A stretch of DNA of 54,988 nucleotides from Mucilaginibacter sp. (GTDB taxonomy: Bacteria > Bacteroidota > Bacteroidia > Sphingobacteriales > Sphingobacteriaceae): NCBI GenBank assembly GCA_025352225.1, contig JANXTT010000114.1, positions 1 to 54,988 on the forward strand, given 5' to 3'. The translations under genes were made by a program, and so were the position numbers. Of the stretch, positions 48,114 through 54,988 are shown piece by piece. The number at the start of each line of letters is the position of its first letter. Position 1 is the stretch's first letter. The notes beneath the pieces were generated by a model, which saw only the letters and a program-made list of their open reading frames with translations, was not told the origin of the DNA and made no database searches.

Positions 48114-48794
48114 CTAAATTTGGGCATCCTCCAGCACTTTACCATTGTCGCATTTTATTATACGTGATGGAAACTGCCTGATAATTTGATAATCATGCGT
48201 GGCAACTAATACGGCCGTACCATTCTGGCTAATCTGTTTCAATAACATAATCAGGTCTTCGGAAGTTTCAGGGTCAAGGTAACCGGTAGGTTCATCAGCC
48301 AAAATAATTTCAGGATCATTGAGCAGCGCGCGCGCAATAACTACCCGTTGCTGTTCGCCACCAGAAAGCTCATGCGGCATCTTATTGATCTTTGATCGCA
48401 GGCCTACTTTTTCTAAAACATCGCGGGTGCGCTCATCAATTAGTTTTTTGTCTTTCCAGCCTGTGGCTTTCATTACAAACTGTAAGTTTTGGGCAACCGT
48501 TCTGTCTGTCAACAATTGAAAATCCTGGAAAACAATACCCAGTTTCCGGCGTAAAAATGGCACATCGCGATCCGGTAATTTATTCAGGTTGTAACCACAG
48601 GCATGCCCATCACCACTATTGATCAGCACATCGCCATAGATCACCTTGAGCAAACTGCTCTTACCCGAACCTGTTTGCCCAATCAACCATACAAAATCGC
48701 CTTTATCAATATGCAGGTTTACATCAGACAGCACCAATTGCTTTTGCTGAAAAATATCAACATTACTCAACTTTATTACAGAATTGCCAATCAT
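48114..48794 (-). CDS. ftsE: FtsE-like ABC transporter ATP-binding protein
   Basis: 226-aa ABC ATPase. Walker A GQTGSGKSSLLK (about residues 38-49), Q-loop in GIVFQDFQLL, signature LSGGEQQRV and Walker B ILADEPTGYLD are all intact. The short length and the GQTGSGKSSLLKVIYGD/RRKLGIVFQDFQLL combination match FtsE, which with FtsX controls peptidoglycan hydrolysis at division. No ftsX lies next to it, so a LolD-type role is not excluded. The small conserved gene upstream ends 4 bp before it. Confidence 0.85.
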   Translation of the reverse strand: MIGNSVIKLSNVDIFQQKQLVLSDVNLHIDKGDFVWLIGQTGSGKSSLLKVIYGDVLINSGDGHACGYNLNKLPDRDVPFLRRKLGIVFQDFQLLTDRTVAQNLQFVMKATGWKDKKLIDERTRDVLEKVGLRSKINKMPHELSGGEQQRVVIARALLNDPEIILADEPTGYLDPETSEDLIMLLKQISQNGTAVLVATHDYQIIRQFPSRIIKCDNGKVLEDAQI

Positions 48795-48798
48795 TTTA

Positions 48799-49002
48799 TC
48801 AGAGTTCTAGTTTAAGTATTTGCCCAAAAGGCAGGTCTTTTACAATATTCATTATATAATCCGCCTTGTCGGTTAAACCAACCTTATCAAGCGATTTATC
48901 TGGCCTGTCTACCCTGAAATAAGCCAGCAGGGTAAACTTCTCGTCGCGCAGTTGTACATAGTCTGGTATTTTGGCAACGCCTTTTACTTTGATAATATAC
49001 AT
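48799..49002 (-). CDS. Conserved hypothetical small protein
   Basis: 67-aa soluble protein MYIIKVKGVAKIPDYVQLRD... ending LPFGQILKLEL. No domain is recognised; alternating charged and hydrophobic residues suggest a small alpha/beta fold. The start at 49002 is the only good ATG; the longer frame would begin at a TTG. It lies between the acyl-CoA reductase gene (22 bp) and the FtsE-like gene (4 bp), all on the minus strand, so it is probably translated as part of that operon and is real. Confidence 0.75.
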   Translation of the reverse strand: MYIIKVKGVAKIPDYVQLRDEKFTLLAYFRVDRPDKSLDKVGLTDKADYIMNIVKDLPFGQILKLEL

Positions 49003-49024
49003 GATGCTCAAAGGTATTGTTATT

Positions 49025-50116
49025 TTAAAGATTTCTCAAAAATTCCATCGTATTCACACCATCGGCATAATCCCATAGTTTGGGCCGCTGGCTGCCACCG
49101 AAGTTAACCATTTGGTTGTTAACTGTTACAGGCGCTGTTGTTACTATGCATTGAATGTTTTCGCTCAGGGCGGATAACCGGGCTTGCGCTGATGAAAGAT
49201 CATTATAATATTCAAAATACAGAACAGCGAGCGGAGAAGCCAGCCTTTCGTCTTCTTTTACCAACAAAAAGCCATTATCCAGGTGTTTATCACCGTTAAC
49301 CAAATATATCGACTTGTTGTAATCGTAATTGTTATTGTATTTATGATGATTGATTATAGGCTGATGAGGTTCTATGGATTCAAAAAATGGTACAAAGTTG
49401 TAATCGGCAGGCACCAATAGTTTTGATACGTTTCTGCAGCCCAATCCAAAAAAATCAAAAATATCATGCCCCAGCATAAATAATTGTTCCCGGGTTTCGT
49501 TTCCGGTCAGCAAAGCTATACTGCTCCTGTTTTTACGGATAATGTTTGGCACCTTGCCAAAATAGTATTCAAAATAGCGCGATGTATTATTGCTGCCAGT
49601 GGCTATAACAGCATCAAAACCTTCCAGTCTATCAACAAAAGTATAACAGTTATTAAATTCAGGGGCTATTTCAACCAATAAGTTTAAAATGTGTTTAATT
49701 AGTCTTGCATCTTGCGATGATGCTTTGATTAATGCATGATGGCCAGATGCCAGCACACATAAAACATCGTGAAAACCTACCAGCGGGATGTTGCCTGCAA
49801 GCACTAAACCAACACTAGCCCCCTCTAAATCTCCCCCAGACGGGGAGACTTTTTGATTTGTCGATGACCTTAAGTCTTCTGACTCTTGACCCTCGACTCT
49901 CGACTCTTGACTCAAACCAAGCCATCGCGCAAGGTCTACCCTGTTCAGCATATTGCCAATTGCTTTAACAGCATTAACGGTATTATGCGGGGTGAACCAG
50001 GCATTATAGTGGTGTTCACCTTCAATTAGCTCTAGTAATTGATCGTCGGGATTGGTTAATTTGTTGCCTAATTCCGAAAGACGATCAATTAAGTATATTT
50101 TTTTTGCTTGTGACAT
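49025..50116 (-). CDS. Acyl-CoA reductase (LuxC-like, Bacteroidota type) with in-frame repeat insertion
   Basis: 363-aa protein related to LuxC-type acyl-CoA reductases of the aldehyde dehydrogenase superfamily. Conserved parts are VGLVLAGNIPLVGFHDVLCV (cofactor region), GSNNTSRYFEYYFGKVP, IRKNRSSIALLTGNET, GLGCRNVSKLLVP with the catalytic-type Cys, and GGSQRPKLWDYADGVNTMEFL at the end. Between residues about 66 and 100 it contains ESRVEGQESEDLRSSTNQKV, encoded by repeat DNA (49813-49917); without it the linker would be of normal length. Divergent from a ferredoxin gene, a conserved pairing in Bacteroidota. Confidence 0.9.
   Translation of the reverse strand: MSQAKKIYLIDRLSELGNKLTNPDDQLLELIEGEHHYNAWFTPHNTVNAVKAIGNMLNRVDLARWLGLSQESRVEGQESEDLRSSTNQKVSPSGGDLEGASVGLVLAGNIPLVGFHDVLCVLASGHHALIKASSQDARLIKHILNLLVEIAPEFNNCYTFVDRLEGFDAVIATGSNNTSRYFEYYFGKVPNIIRKNRSSIALLTGNETREQLFMLGHDIFDFFGLGCRNVSKLLVPADYNFVPFFESIEPHQPIINHHKYNNNYDYNKSIYLVNGDKHLDNGFLLVKEDERLASPLAVLYFEYYNDLSSAQARLSALSENIQCIVTTAPVTVNNQMVNFGGSQRPKLWDYADGVNTMEFLRNL
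49813..49917 (-). repeat. Dispersed repeat inserted in frame in the acyl-CoA reductase gene
   Basis: Two parts. The palindrome AAATCTCCCC / GGGGAGACTT (49827-49850) matches the one at 10755-10784. Next to it is a period-7 array: GACTCTT, GACCCTC, GACTCTC, GACTCTT, GACTCAA (49881-49915). Both parts are translated in the host gene without a stop. Confidence 0.85.
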
Positions 50117-50156
50117 ATTAATGGCATTCTTTAAAACTCCTCAATGGATTTTTTGT

Positions 50157-50164
50157 TATATTTG
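50157..50164 (+). promoter_or_regulatory. -7 promoter box for the ferredoxin gene
   Basis: TATATTTG matches TAnnTTTG exactly, 58 bp before the ferredoxin ATG. No good -33 box is found at 19-21 bp (closest TTTA at 23 bp). Confidence 0.5.
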
Positions 50165-50222
50165 CAGTATTAAAGCCGCAAGGCAAAGTTAATTTTTAGT
50201 AACATATATTTTTTTAGAAAAA

Positions 50223-50576
50223 ATGGCAATAAAAATCACCGACGAATGCATTAACTGCGGAGCTTGTGAGCCGGAATGCCCAAATAATGCCATTTATGAT
50301 GCAGGCGCGGCATGGCGCTTCTCGGATGGTACTGATTTAAAAGGGATTATAGATTTTGGTGACGGTAATACGCTTAATGCTGAAGAGACGCAAGCAGCCT
50401 TAAATGACGAAGTTTATTATATAGTACCCGATAAATGTACAGAATGTGTTGGCTTTCATGATGAGCCACAGTGCGCAGCAGTTTGCCCGGTTGATTGCTG
50501 TGTGGATGATGAGGATGTGCGCGAAACTAAAGAAGAATTACTGGCCAAAAAAGAGTGGTTGCATATTAATGGATAA
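50223..50576 (+). CDS. 4Fe-4S dicluster ferredoxin
   Basis: 117-aa electron carrier with two cluster motifs: CINCGACEPECP (residues 12-23) and CTECVGFHDEPQCAAVCP (about 78-95), with the eight-residue spread between second and third Cys typical of the YfhL/Alvin-type ferredoxin. The segment between the motifs is longer than in a minimal 2[4Fe-4S] ferredoxin. Divergent from the acyl-CoA reductase gene (106-bp gap), and a plausible electron partner for it. Confidence 0.93.
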   Translation: MAIKITDECINCGACEPECPNNAIYDAGAAWRFSDGTDLKGIIDFGDGNTLNAEETQAALNDEVYYIVPDKCTECVGFHDEPQCAAVCPVDCCVDDEDVRETKEELLAKKEWLHING

Positions 50577-50640
50577 TACTATTAACTTACAAAATACAAA
50601 GGAATACATGAATAATGTATTCCTTTTTTTATTTTAAGCT

Positions 50641-51447
50641 ATGGAGTACGGCATTTGCAACCTTTCAATGATCCCGCTCAGAGGAGAAGCCAAACATAGC
50701 GGTGAACTGGTATCGCAGTTGCTATTTGGCGAAACATACGAGGTTATGGAGCGCGATGCTCACTGGATCCGTATTATAACAACATTTGATGGCTACGAAG
50801 GCTGGATACACCAACTGCAGTTTGCGCATATTGATTATGACAATTATTGGAAACTATATCAATTGCCCATAGTTTTAACCCGGGGCGTAATTACTGCGGC
50901 CCGCAAAGAAGCCGACAATTCTGTGTTGTATCTGCCGTTTGGTAGTTCGCTTCCCTTTTACGATAGTATTAGATTTGGAATAGGATACGATGATTATAGG
51001 GTAGATAATATAGGTAACCTGGAAACTTTTTTAGAGATAGCCTATTCGTTTTTAAACGTGCCCTATTTATGGGGCGGCCGTACGCATTACGGCATTGATT
51101 GCTCTGGGTATGTGCAGGCAGTATTACGTACACAAGGTATACAACTAAAACGTGATGCATCGCAACAAGCAAGCCAGGGTGAGGTAGTTGATTTTTTACC
51201 ATCTGCCAGGTTGGGCGACCTCGCCTTTTTTGATAATGAAGATAGCCGTATTACCCATGTAGGTATAATGCTCGATAACGCAACCATTATACATGCATCC
51301 GGTAAAGTCAAAATTGATCAGATAGATGATCAGGGTATTTACTCGGCCGAGCAAAAAAAATACACCCATAAGCTGAGAATAATTAAGCGGTTTTTAGAGA
51401 ACACCCCTGTAATAGGTTCGGTGCCGATTAGCTTAGCGCAGCAATAG
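50641..51447 (+). CDS. C40 family (NlpC/P60) peptidase with SH3-like N-terminus
   Basis: 268-aa cell-wall peptidase. N-terminal bacterial SH3-like region (about residues 1-80, GICNLSMIPLRGEAKHSGELVS... YEGWIHQLQF), a linker domain, then the NlpC/P60 domain (about 125-245): catalytic Cys in YGIDCSGYVQAVLR, His in ITHVGIML and a third polar residue in the following strand (TIIHASGKV). No signal peptide is visible, so the protein may be cytoplasmic or exported by another route. Its 3' end overlaps the convergent DUF3995 gene by 20 bp. Confidence 0.93.
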   Translation: MEYGICNLSMIPLRGEAKHSGELVSQLLFGETYEVMERDAHWIRIITTFDGYEGWIHQLQFAHIDYDNYWKLYQLPIVLTRGVITAARKEADNSVLYLPFGSSLPFYDSIRFGIGYDDYRVDNIGNLETFLEIAYSFLNVPYLWGGRTHYGIDCSGYVQAVLRTQGIQLKRDASQQASQGEVVDFLPSARLGDLAFFDNEDSRITHVGIMLDNATIIHASGKVKIDQIDDQGIYSAEQKKYTHKLRIIKRFLENTPVIGSVPISLAQQ

Positions 51448-51859
51448 CTAAACTAAATACAGCCAATACCAAGCATAACGGCGTATAGATTTTAGTGTCG
51501 TTTTTTCCAAATCTGGTATTTTTTATTCGTTTAGTAAGCCCAACAAACTTAAAATCGCCTATTGCTCTAATCGTAAAAATAATTCCGATTGTGTTGGTAG
51601 CATAGTGAATGTACCCCTTATTAATTAAGTTGTTGAATAGCCCCAGGTTGGCTACCGTAATTATTACAAATAATATTAGGCTAAAAGCAACAATAACAGT
51701 GGCGGCCTTGCCAGGCGAAAAAACTTTCTGACCTGTTGGCTGGGTTGGCACAACAGCATCAGCGGCCCACGTACCGCCAAATACCCAATAAAAATGCAAT
51801 AAGGAAATGGAAGATAAAGCTAGGGCGTTAAAAAAAACTAAATAAGGCATCATATCCAT
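51428..51859 (-). CDS. DUF3995 membrane protein
   Basis: 143-aa integral membrane protein of the DUF3995 family. Four hydrophobic segments (about residues 5-23, 50-73, 82-100 and 124-142). The family signature HFYWVFGGTWAADAVVPT follows the first segment, with P and G positions as expected. Function unknown. Its stop lies within the convergent NlpC/P60 gene, so the two coding ends overlap by 20 bp. Confidence 0.88.
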   Translation of the reverse strand: MDMMPYLVFFNALALSSISLLHFYWVFGGTWAADAVVPTQPTGQKVFSPGKAATVIVAFSLILFVIITVANLGLFNNLINKGYIHYATNTIGIIFTIRAIGDFKFVGLTKRIKNTRFGKNDTKIYTPLCLVLAVFSLAIAALS

Positions 51860-51915
51860 TGGTTTAATTATTCAAAGGTAGGTAAGCGAAATATTATTAA
51901 ATTTGATAAATTTAA

Positions 51916-52341
51916 ATGGCAATGAAAACTGTGGCAAGTTGGGTTTTTAGTATGTTATTAGGCTACGTATTATTCTTTATGGCGTTAATAATATCATTTG
52001 CAATAACGATTTTCCTATTCAAATACTGTTTCTACTGGTTAGCTATAGTTTTATTTGCCATTTTGCAACCATTTATTGTTAAATTCTTTTCTAAAATAAC
52101 TAATATATTAAATAAAATACGATTACAGCCAATGTCTTTGATAGTGACATTATTTGTGTTGATTTTATTTACTTGCATAGTTGAGATTCCCAATTATAAA
52201 AATTTTAAAAATAATTCCGAGATGCCTACTTGGGGTTCTATTATATTATTAACTAATTTTGCTGTGGAGGCTCTTAAATTGATTGTGAAAATAAGGAACA
52301 ATTCGAATAACAAGGGACTAAATTTAAATTCACCGATATAA
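51916..52341 (+). CDS. Hypothetical membrane protein
   Basis: 141-aa protein with four hydrophobic segments (about residues 10-34, 38-58, 72-92 and 102-120) and short basic loops (KITNILNKIRLQP). No family recognised. The gene is more AT-rich than its neighbours. It is followed after 68 bp by another AT-rich membrane-protein gene on the same strand. An alternative start two codons later (MKTVASW) is possible. Confidence 0.65.
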   Translation: MAMKTVASWVFSMLLGYVLFFMALIISFAITIFLFKYCFYWLAIVLFAILQPFIVKFFSKITNILNKIRLQPMSLIVTLFVLILFTCIVEIPNYKNFKNNSEMPTWGSIILLTNFAVEALKLIVKIRNNSNNKGLNLNSPI

Positions 52342-52409
52342 TCCGCTTAAGAGTAGTTGACCACTTCTACACATAAGGACAATTGATTTTTAATTAAATA
52401 CAACATTAC

Positions 52410-52859
52410 ATGAATTCTTCATTTCTTAAATATTCATTTAAAATTTGGTTGATTACTGTAATAGTGCCATGTGTTTTGGAAATCCCATTGCATAAAATTT
52501 ATGACTTTTACTGCCAATGTGATGGCTGGGTATTTAAGTTCTATATGGATACTTTTACAACGCGAAGCACGATGAGGTTCATTGAGTTTTTTCCTTTATT
52601 ATTTGTTTTATATTTTTCTATTTATTTTTTGATTTTGAGAGGGGTAGATATTAAGAAAATGAAAATTATTTTATTTTCGATTTCTGCTTTTTATATATTG
52701 GGGGTAACTAGTTTTTTATTCATAACGGGTACGCATTCTACGGAGGCCTTAATTAAAGTTCTGATTCTTTTGGCAATATATTTATTGGTTAGTTTTACGA
52801 GTGTTTGGATTGTTAAATTCACACCTATCATTCAAGGTAGTAATGATGTGAATCCATAA
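52410..52859 (+). CDS. Hypothetical membrane protein
   Basis: 149-aa protein with four hydrophobic segments (about residues 12-27, 60-77, 87-107 and 112-134) and a Cys-containing loop (YDFYCQCDGW). No family recognised, not a copy of the upstream gene. AT-rich with codon use dominated by TTT, ATT and TTA. A hairpin terminator overlaps its stop codon. Confidence 0.65.
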   Translation: MNSSFLKYSFKIWLITVIVPCVLEIPLHKIYDFYCQCDGWVFKFYMDTFTTRSTMRFIEFFPLLFVLYFSIYFLILRGVDIKKMKIILFSISAFYILGVTSFLFITGTHSTEALIKVLILLAIYLLVSFTSVWIVKFTPIIQGSNDVNP

Positions 52860-52872
52860 GGATTCATTTTTG
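52849..52872 (+). terminator. Rho-independent terminator overlapping the 52410 gene stop
   Basis: TGAATCC (52849-52855) and GGATTCA (52860-52866) pair around ATAA, followed by TTTTTG. The stop codon TAA lies in the loop. Confidence 0.75.
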
Positions 52873-53123
52873 TATATCAAATATATTTAAAGGCCTATAT
52901 TACTAAAGATTGGTGTATTGTTTATGATGTACTCCATAACGTGGTTCCCATTTTCAGGATGCTGAAATCGTTTTAACCAGTTTATTGATTTTACAAGTTT
53001 TTCTTGCATCCTGAACTTCTCCAATATGGGAAATGCCCCCAGATAAGGCCTATCCGGTGTTCATCAAACAACTTGAGATATTTGTTTTCTGCTGATAAAA
53101 AAAGAAGAACTGATGATAAAGCC
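52873..53123. other. Intergenic stretch without recognisable features
   Basis: Region between a hypothetical membrane gene and nfuA-like gene. Short ORFs here lack coding character. Nothing else is seen except the terminator at its right end. Confidence 0.6.
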
Positions 53124-53124
53124 C

Positions 53125-53159
53125 CAAAAAAAATACCAGCCTGCATTGCAAACTGGTAT
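53125..53159 (-). terminator. Rho-independent terminator after the NifU-like gene
   Basis: On the minus strand ATACCAG (53159-53153) and CTGGTAT (53139-53133) pair around a 13-nt loop and run straight into eight T residues, 27 bp past the stop. Confidence 0.85.
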
Positions 53160-53186
53160 CTCAATTATAGTAAAAAATATTTCACC

Positions 53187-53735
53187 TTACATCGCTTCCG
53201 AAACTACCTCTGTAACTTCTGGAACCATACGTTTAAGGAGGTTTTCGATGCCGGATTTTAAGGTAATGGTTGATGACGGGCATCCGCTGCACGAACCGCG
53301 AAGTTCAACAGTAACCACGCCTTCGTTAAACGATTTGTAGGTGATGGCACCACCATCCTGCTCAACAGCCGGGCGCACATAGTCCTGCAATATCTGCTGT
53401 ATCTTAATTTCGGCATCAGTACCTTCAAAAACCACTTCTTCTTGCTCTTGTAACTGTACGGCCAGTTCAGACTCTACAGCACCTTTAACAAACTCTTTTA
53501 AAATAGGTTCCAGGTCATTCCAGTCGCTTCCTTCTGTTTTAGTAACTGTTACAAAGTTGCTCGCGAAAAAAACCCCGTTAACAAACGAGAACTTATAAAG
53601 CTCTTTCGCAAAAGGTGATTTTTCGGCACTTTCACGAGTAGCATAATCAACACTTCCATTTATCAACAACTTGTTTACAATAAACTTCATTGTTGCCGGG
53701 TTGGGGGTTGATTCGGTATATACGTTGATATTCAT
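53187..53735 (-). CDS. NifU family Fe-S scaffold/carrier protein (Nfu-type)
   Basis: 182-aa protein with an N-terminal Nfu domain (about residues 1-88, VYTESTPNPATMKFIVNK) and a C-terminal NifU-like domain (about 105-180) carrying the cluster-binding Cys-x2-Cys in GSCSGCPSSTITLKSGIENLL-like sequence, followed by MVPEV. It delivers [4Fe-4S] clusters to apo-proteins. The upstream region on the minus strand has a perfect -7 box TAATTTTG (53764-53757), with a weaker -33 match. Single-gene unit with its own terminator. Confidence 0.95.
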   Translation of the reverse strand: MNINVYTESTPNPATMKFIVNKLLINGSVDYATRESAEKSPFAKELYKFSFVNGVFFASNFVTVTKTEGSDWNDLEPILKEFVKGAVESELAVQLQEQEEVVFEGTDAEIKIQQILQDYVRPAVEQDGGAITYKSFNEGVVTVELRGSCSGCPSSTITLKSGIENLLKRMVPEVTEVVSEAM

Positions 53736-53826
53736 CTGATACTTAAATTAATGATACAAAATTAATGAGCTTTTTTCCTTTTCAAGTACTAAACCAATAG
53801 TATGACCCATGTATGACTTAGCATTA

Positions 53827-54240
53827 TTATTCAAACCATTCTTTTCCTGCATCTAAACGCTGAAGCATATCGGTAAATGATGTTCCAATTTCAATATGAT
53901 CATCAATGTCTTGAATATATTGTGCTATAACTATTTTATAATTTTTTGGTTCCCAAAACCTGATGCCGATGGTTTCACTCGCTCCATTACTTCCTATGGC
54001 AATTGTATGTGAATCATTAATAATGCCTTCGCGGCTTATTTCTAATAAATCATTTATACTATATAATACAACGTATTCTTGTCCAATGCTATCGTCAAAC
54101 GGATTGTAATTTTCTAGGTAGTATTTATAATCTTCAGGAAGCTGAAACCTGATTAAGCTTTCAATTTTCTGAAAATTATTATTGACTTGAGTTTGCCTTA
54201 CAAAGCCAAATTTATCCAGCAAATATTCAAGGTCTTCCAT
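53827..54240 (-). CDS. SMI1/KNR4 (SUKH) family protein
   Basis: 137-aa SUKH-superfamily protein. Signs are an N-terminal helix with IRFQLPEDYKYYLENYNPFDD, the central YVVLYSINDLLEI and IAIGSNGASETIGIRFWEP, and a C-terminal GTSFTDMLQRLD. Many SUKH proteins are immunity proteins of contact-dependent or polymorphic toxins, others are housekeeping. No toxin gene is adjacent: it starts 10 bp after the purB stop, same strand, so it may simply be co-transcribed with purB. Confidence 0.88.
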   Translation of the reverse strand: MEDLEYLLDKFGFVRQTQVNNNFQKIESLIRFQLPEDYKYYLENYNPFDDSIGQEYVVLYSINDLLEISREGIINDSHTIAIGSNGASETIGIRFWEPKNYKIVIAQYIQDIDDHIEIGTSFTDMLQRLDAGKEWFE

Positions 54241-54250
54241 TTACTACTAA

Positions 54251-54988
54251 TTAAATTCCCGTATATGTACTCGGGCTAATTAACCTTATTTCCTGCTTAA
54301 TAACATCGTTTACTTGCAGCGTTTCTACAAAAGTAGCAATAGTATCGGCGTTTATGGCCTGGTTTGTACGCGTTAATTCTTTTAGCGCCTCGTATGGATT
54401 TGGATAGCCCTCGCGCCTTAAAATTGTTTGTATCGCCTCGGCTACCACGGCCCAGTTAGCTTCCAGGTGTGCTTGTAACGCCGCTTCGTTCAATAATAAT
54501 TTGCCTAAACCTTTCATGGTTGATTTAAGGGCAATTAAAGTATGCGCTACCGGCACGCCAATATTACGCAATACGGTTGAATCTGTCAAATCACGCTGCA
54601 AGCGCGAAATAGGCAGTTTAGCGGCCAAATGTTCAAACAAGGCGTTAGCCAGGCCAAGGTTGCCTTCCGAATTTTCAAAATCAATCGGGTTAACTTTATG
54701 CGGCATTGCGGAAGATCCAATCTCGCCCGCCTTTATTTTTTGTTTAAAATAATTCATGGATATGTATGTCCACATATCCCTGTTCAAATCTATCAGTATA
54801 TTGTTAATGCGTTTTAAGCTATCGCAATGGGCGGCAAAATTATCGTAATGCTCTATTTGCGTGGTAAATTGCTGGCGGCCCAGGCCCAGCGTTTTTTCAA
54901 CAAACTGGTTGCCCAGTGCTATCCAGTCTTTTTTGGGAAAAGCTACGTGGTGCGCATTAAAATTACCGGTGGCACCGCCAAACTTGGC
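54251..54988 (-). CDS. purB: Adenylosuccinate lyase, C-terminal part (cut by right window edge)
   Basis: Enzyme of purine synthesis that splits fumarate from SAICAR and from adenylosuccinate. The frame stays open to the window edge: the segment before the internal ATG at 54787 reads AKFGGATGNFNAHHVAFPKK, matching PurB. 245 residues, about half the protein, are present. The superfamily signature GSSAMPHKVNPIDFE is visible, followed by NLGLANALFEHLAAKLPISR typical of PurB. Confidence 0.97.
   Translation of the reverse strand, partial: AKFGGATGNFNAHHVAFPKKDWIALGNQFVEKTLGLGRQQFTTQIEHYDNFAAHCDSLKRINNILIDLNRDMWTYISMNYFKQKIKAGEIGSSAMPHKVNPIDFENSEGNLGLANALFEHLAAKLPISRLQRDLTDSTVLRNIGVPVAHTLIALKSTMKGLGKLLLNEAALQAHLEANWAVVAEAIQTILRREGYPNPYEALKELTRTNQAINADTIATFVETLQVNDVIKQEIRLISPSTYTGI

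Noticed and set aside
53004..53340. Two plus-strand ORFs of 85 and 75 aa
   Set aside because: Overlap the NifU-like gene and its terminator in antisense; no coding signs.

Overview
The window looks like chromosome of a Bacteroidota bacterium, most likely family Sphingobacteriaceae (Mucilaginibacter/Pedobacter-like). This rests on gene content (DUF3857/transglutaminase pair, acyl-CoA reductase next to a ferredoxin, DUF177-rpmF-plsX-fabH-accB-accC, GH115, VIT/vWA protein), AT-rich intergenic DNA without Shine-Dalgarno signals, and several promoters matching the Bacteroidota form TTTG-N19-21-TAnnTTTG. No phylogenetic search could be run. I see no rRNA, tRNA, CRISPR array, transposase or prophage.

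Layout. 1-3.4 kb: 2-oxoglutarate dehydrogenase E1 (cut by the left edge) and an E2 with two lipoyl domains. 3.4-7.5 kb: small membrane protein, then a regulated DoxX / ArsR / two AHSA1-like genes / GT39 cluster. 7.5-11.3 kb: M1 aminopeptidase, the E3 lipoamide dehydrogenase, and a carotene-hydroxylase-like protein. 11.4-14.5 kb: divergent proline catabolism pair (PRODH and P5C dehydrogenase) with a perfect 13-bp inverted repeat between them. 14.5-16.5 kb: a cytochrome c / porin / cytochrome c lipoprotein operon behind a CRP/FNR-type palindrome. 16.8-19.9 kb: a large surface-type protein joining VIT, vWA, a TonB-plug-like segment, a TPR-like region and a DUF2135-like domain. 20-22.8 kb: gene-poor, with a 96-bp tandem repeat, small secreted or membrane proteins and a DUF1080 protein.

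22.9-31.1 kb: a lone BLUF photoreceptor, then the canonical ribosome/fatty-acid cluster (yceD-like, rpmF, plsX, fabH, accB, accC), tatC, rpiB and a lutB-like gene without lutA or lutC. 31.2-38.7 kb: two DUF3857/transglutaminase-fold exported proteins (one with an intact triad, one apparently catalytically dead) and a GH115 alpha-glucuronidase. 39-43.4 kb: zinc metallopeptidase, gltX, sensor histidine kinase and DinB-like protein. 43.7-50.1 kb: ABM monooxygenase, Ppx/GppA phosphatase, SDR, dnaJ, grpE, FtsE-like ATPase, a conserved small protein, and an acyl-CoA reductase carrying an in-frame insertion of repeat DNA. 50.2-55 kb: ferredoxin, NlpC/P60 hydrolase, DUF3995 protein, two AT-rich membrane proteins, NifU-type scaffold, SUKH protein and adenylosuccinate lyase (cut by the right edge).

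Most of the window is housekeeping. The parts most worth a second look are the chimeric VIT/vWA/plug protein, the cytochrome-porin-cytochrome operon with its class-I-spaced CRP/FNR-like site, the inverted repeat in the proline divergon, the double AACCARTTAGTT operator at the DoxX/ArsR promoter, and a set of dispersed repeats (96-bp tandem unit, 10-bp-phased ATGGGTA pairs, period-7 arrays, a palindrome that has entered a coding gene).
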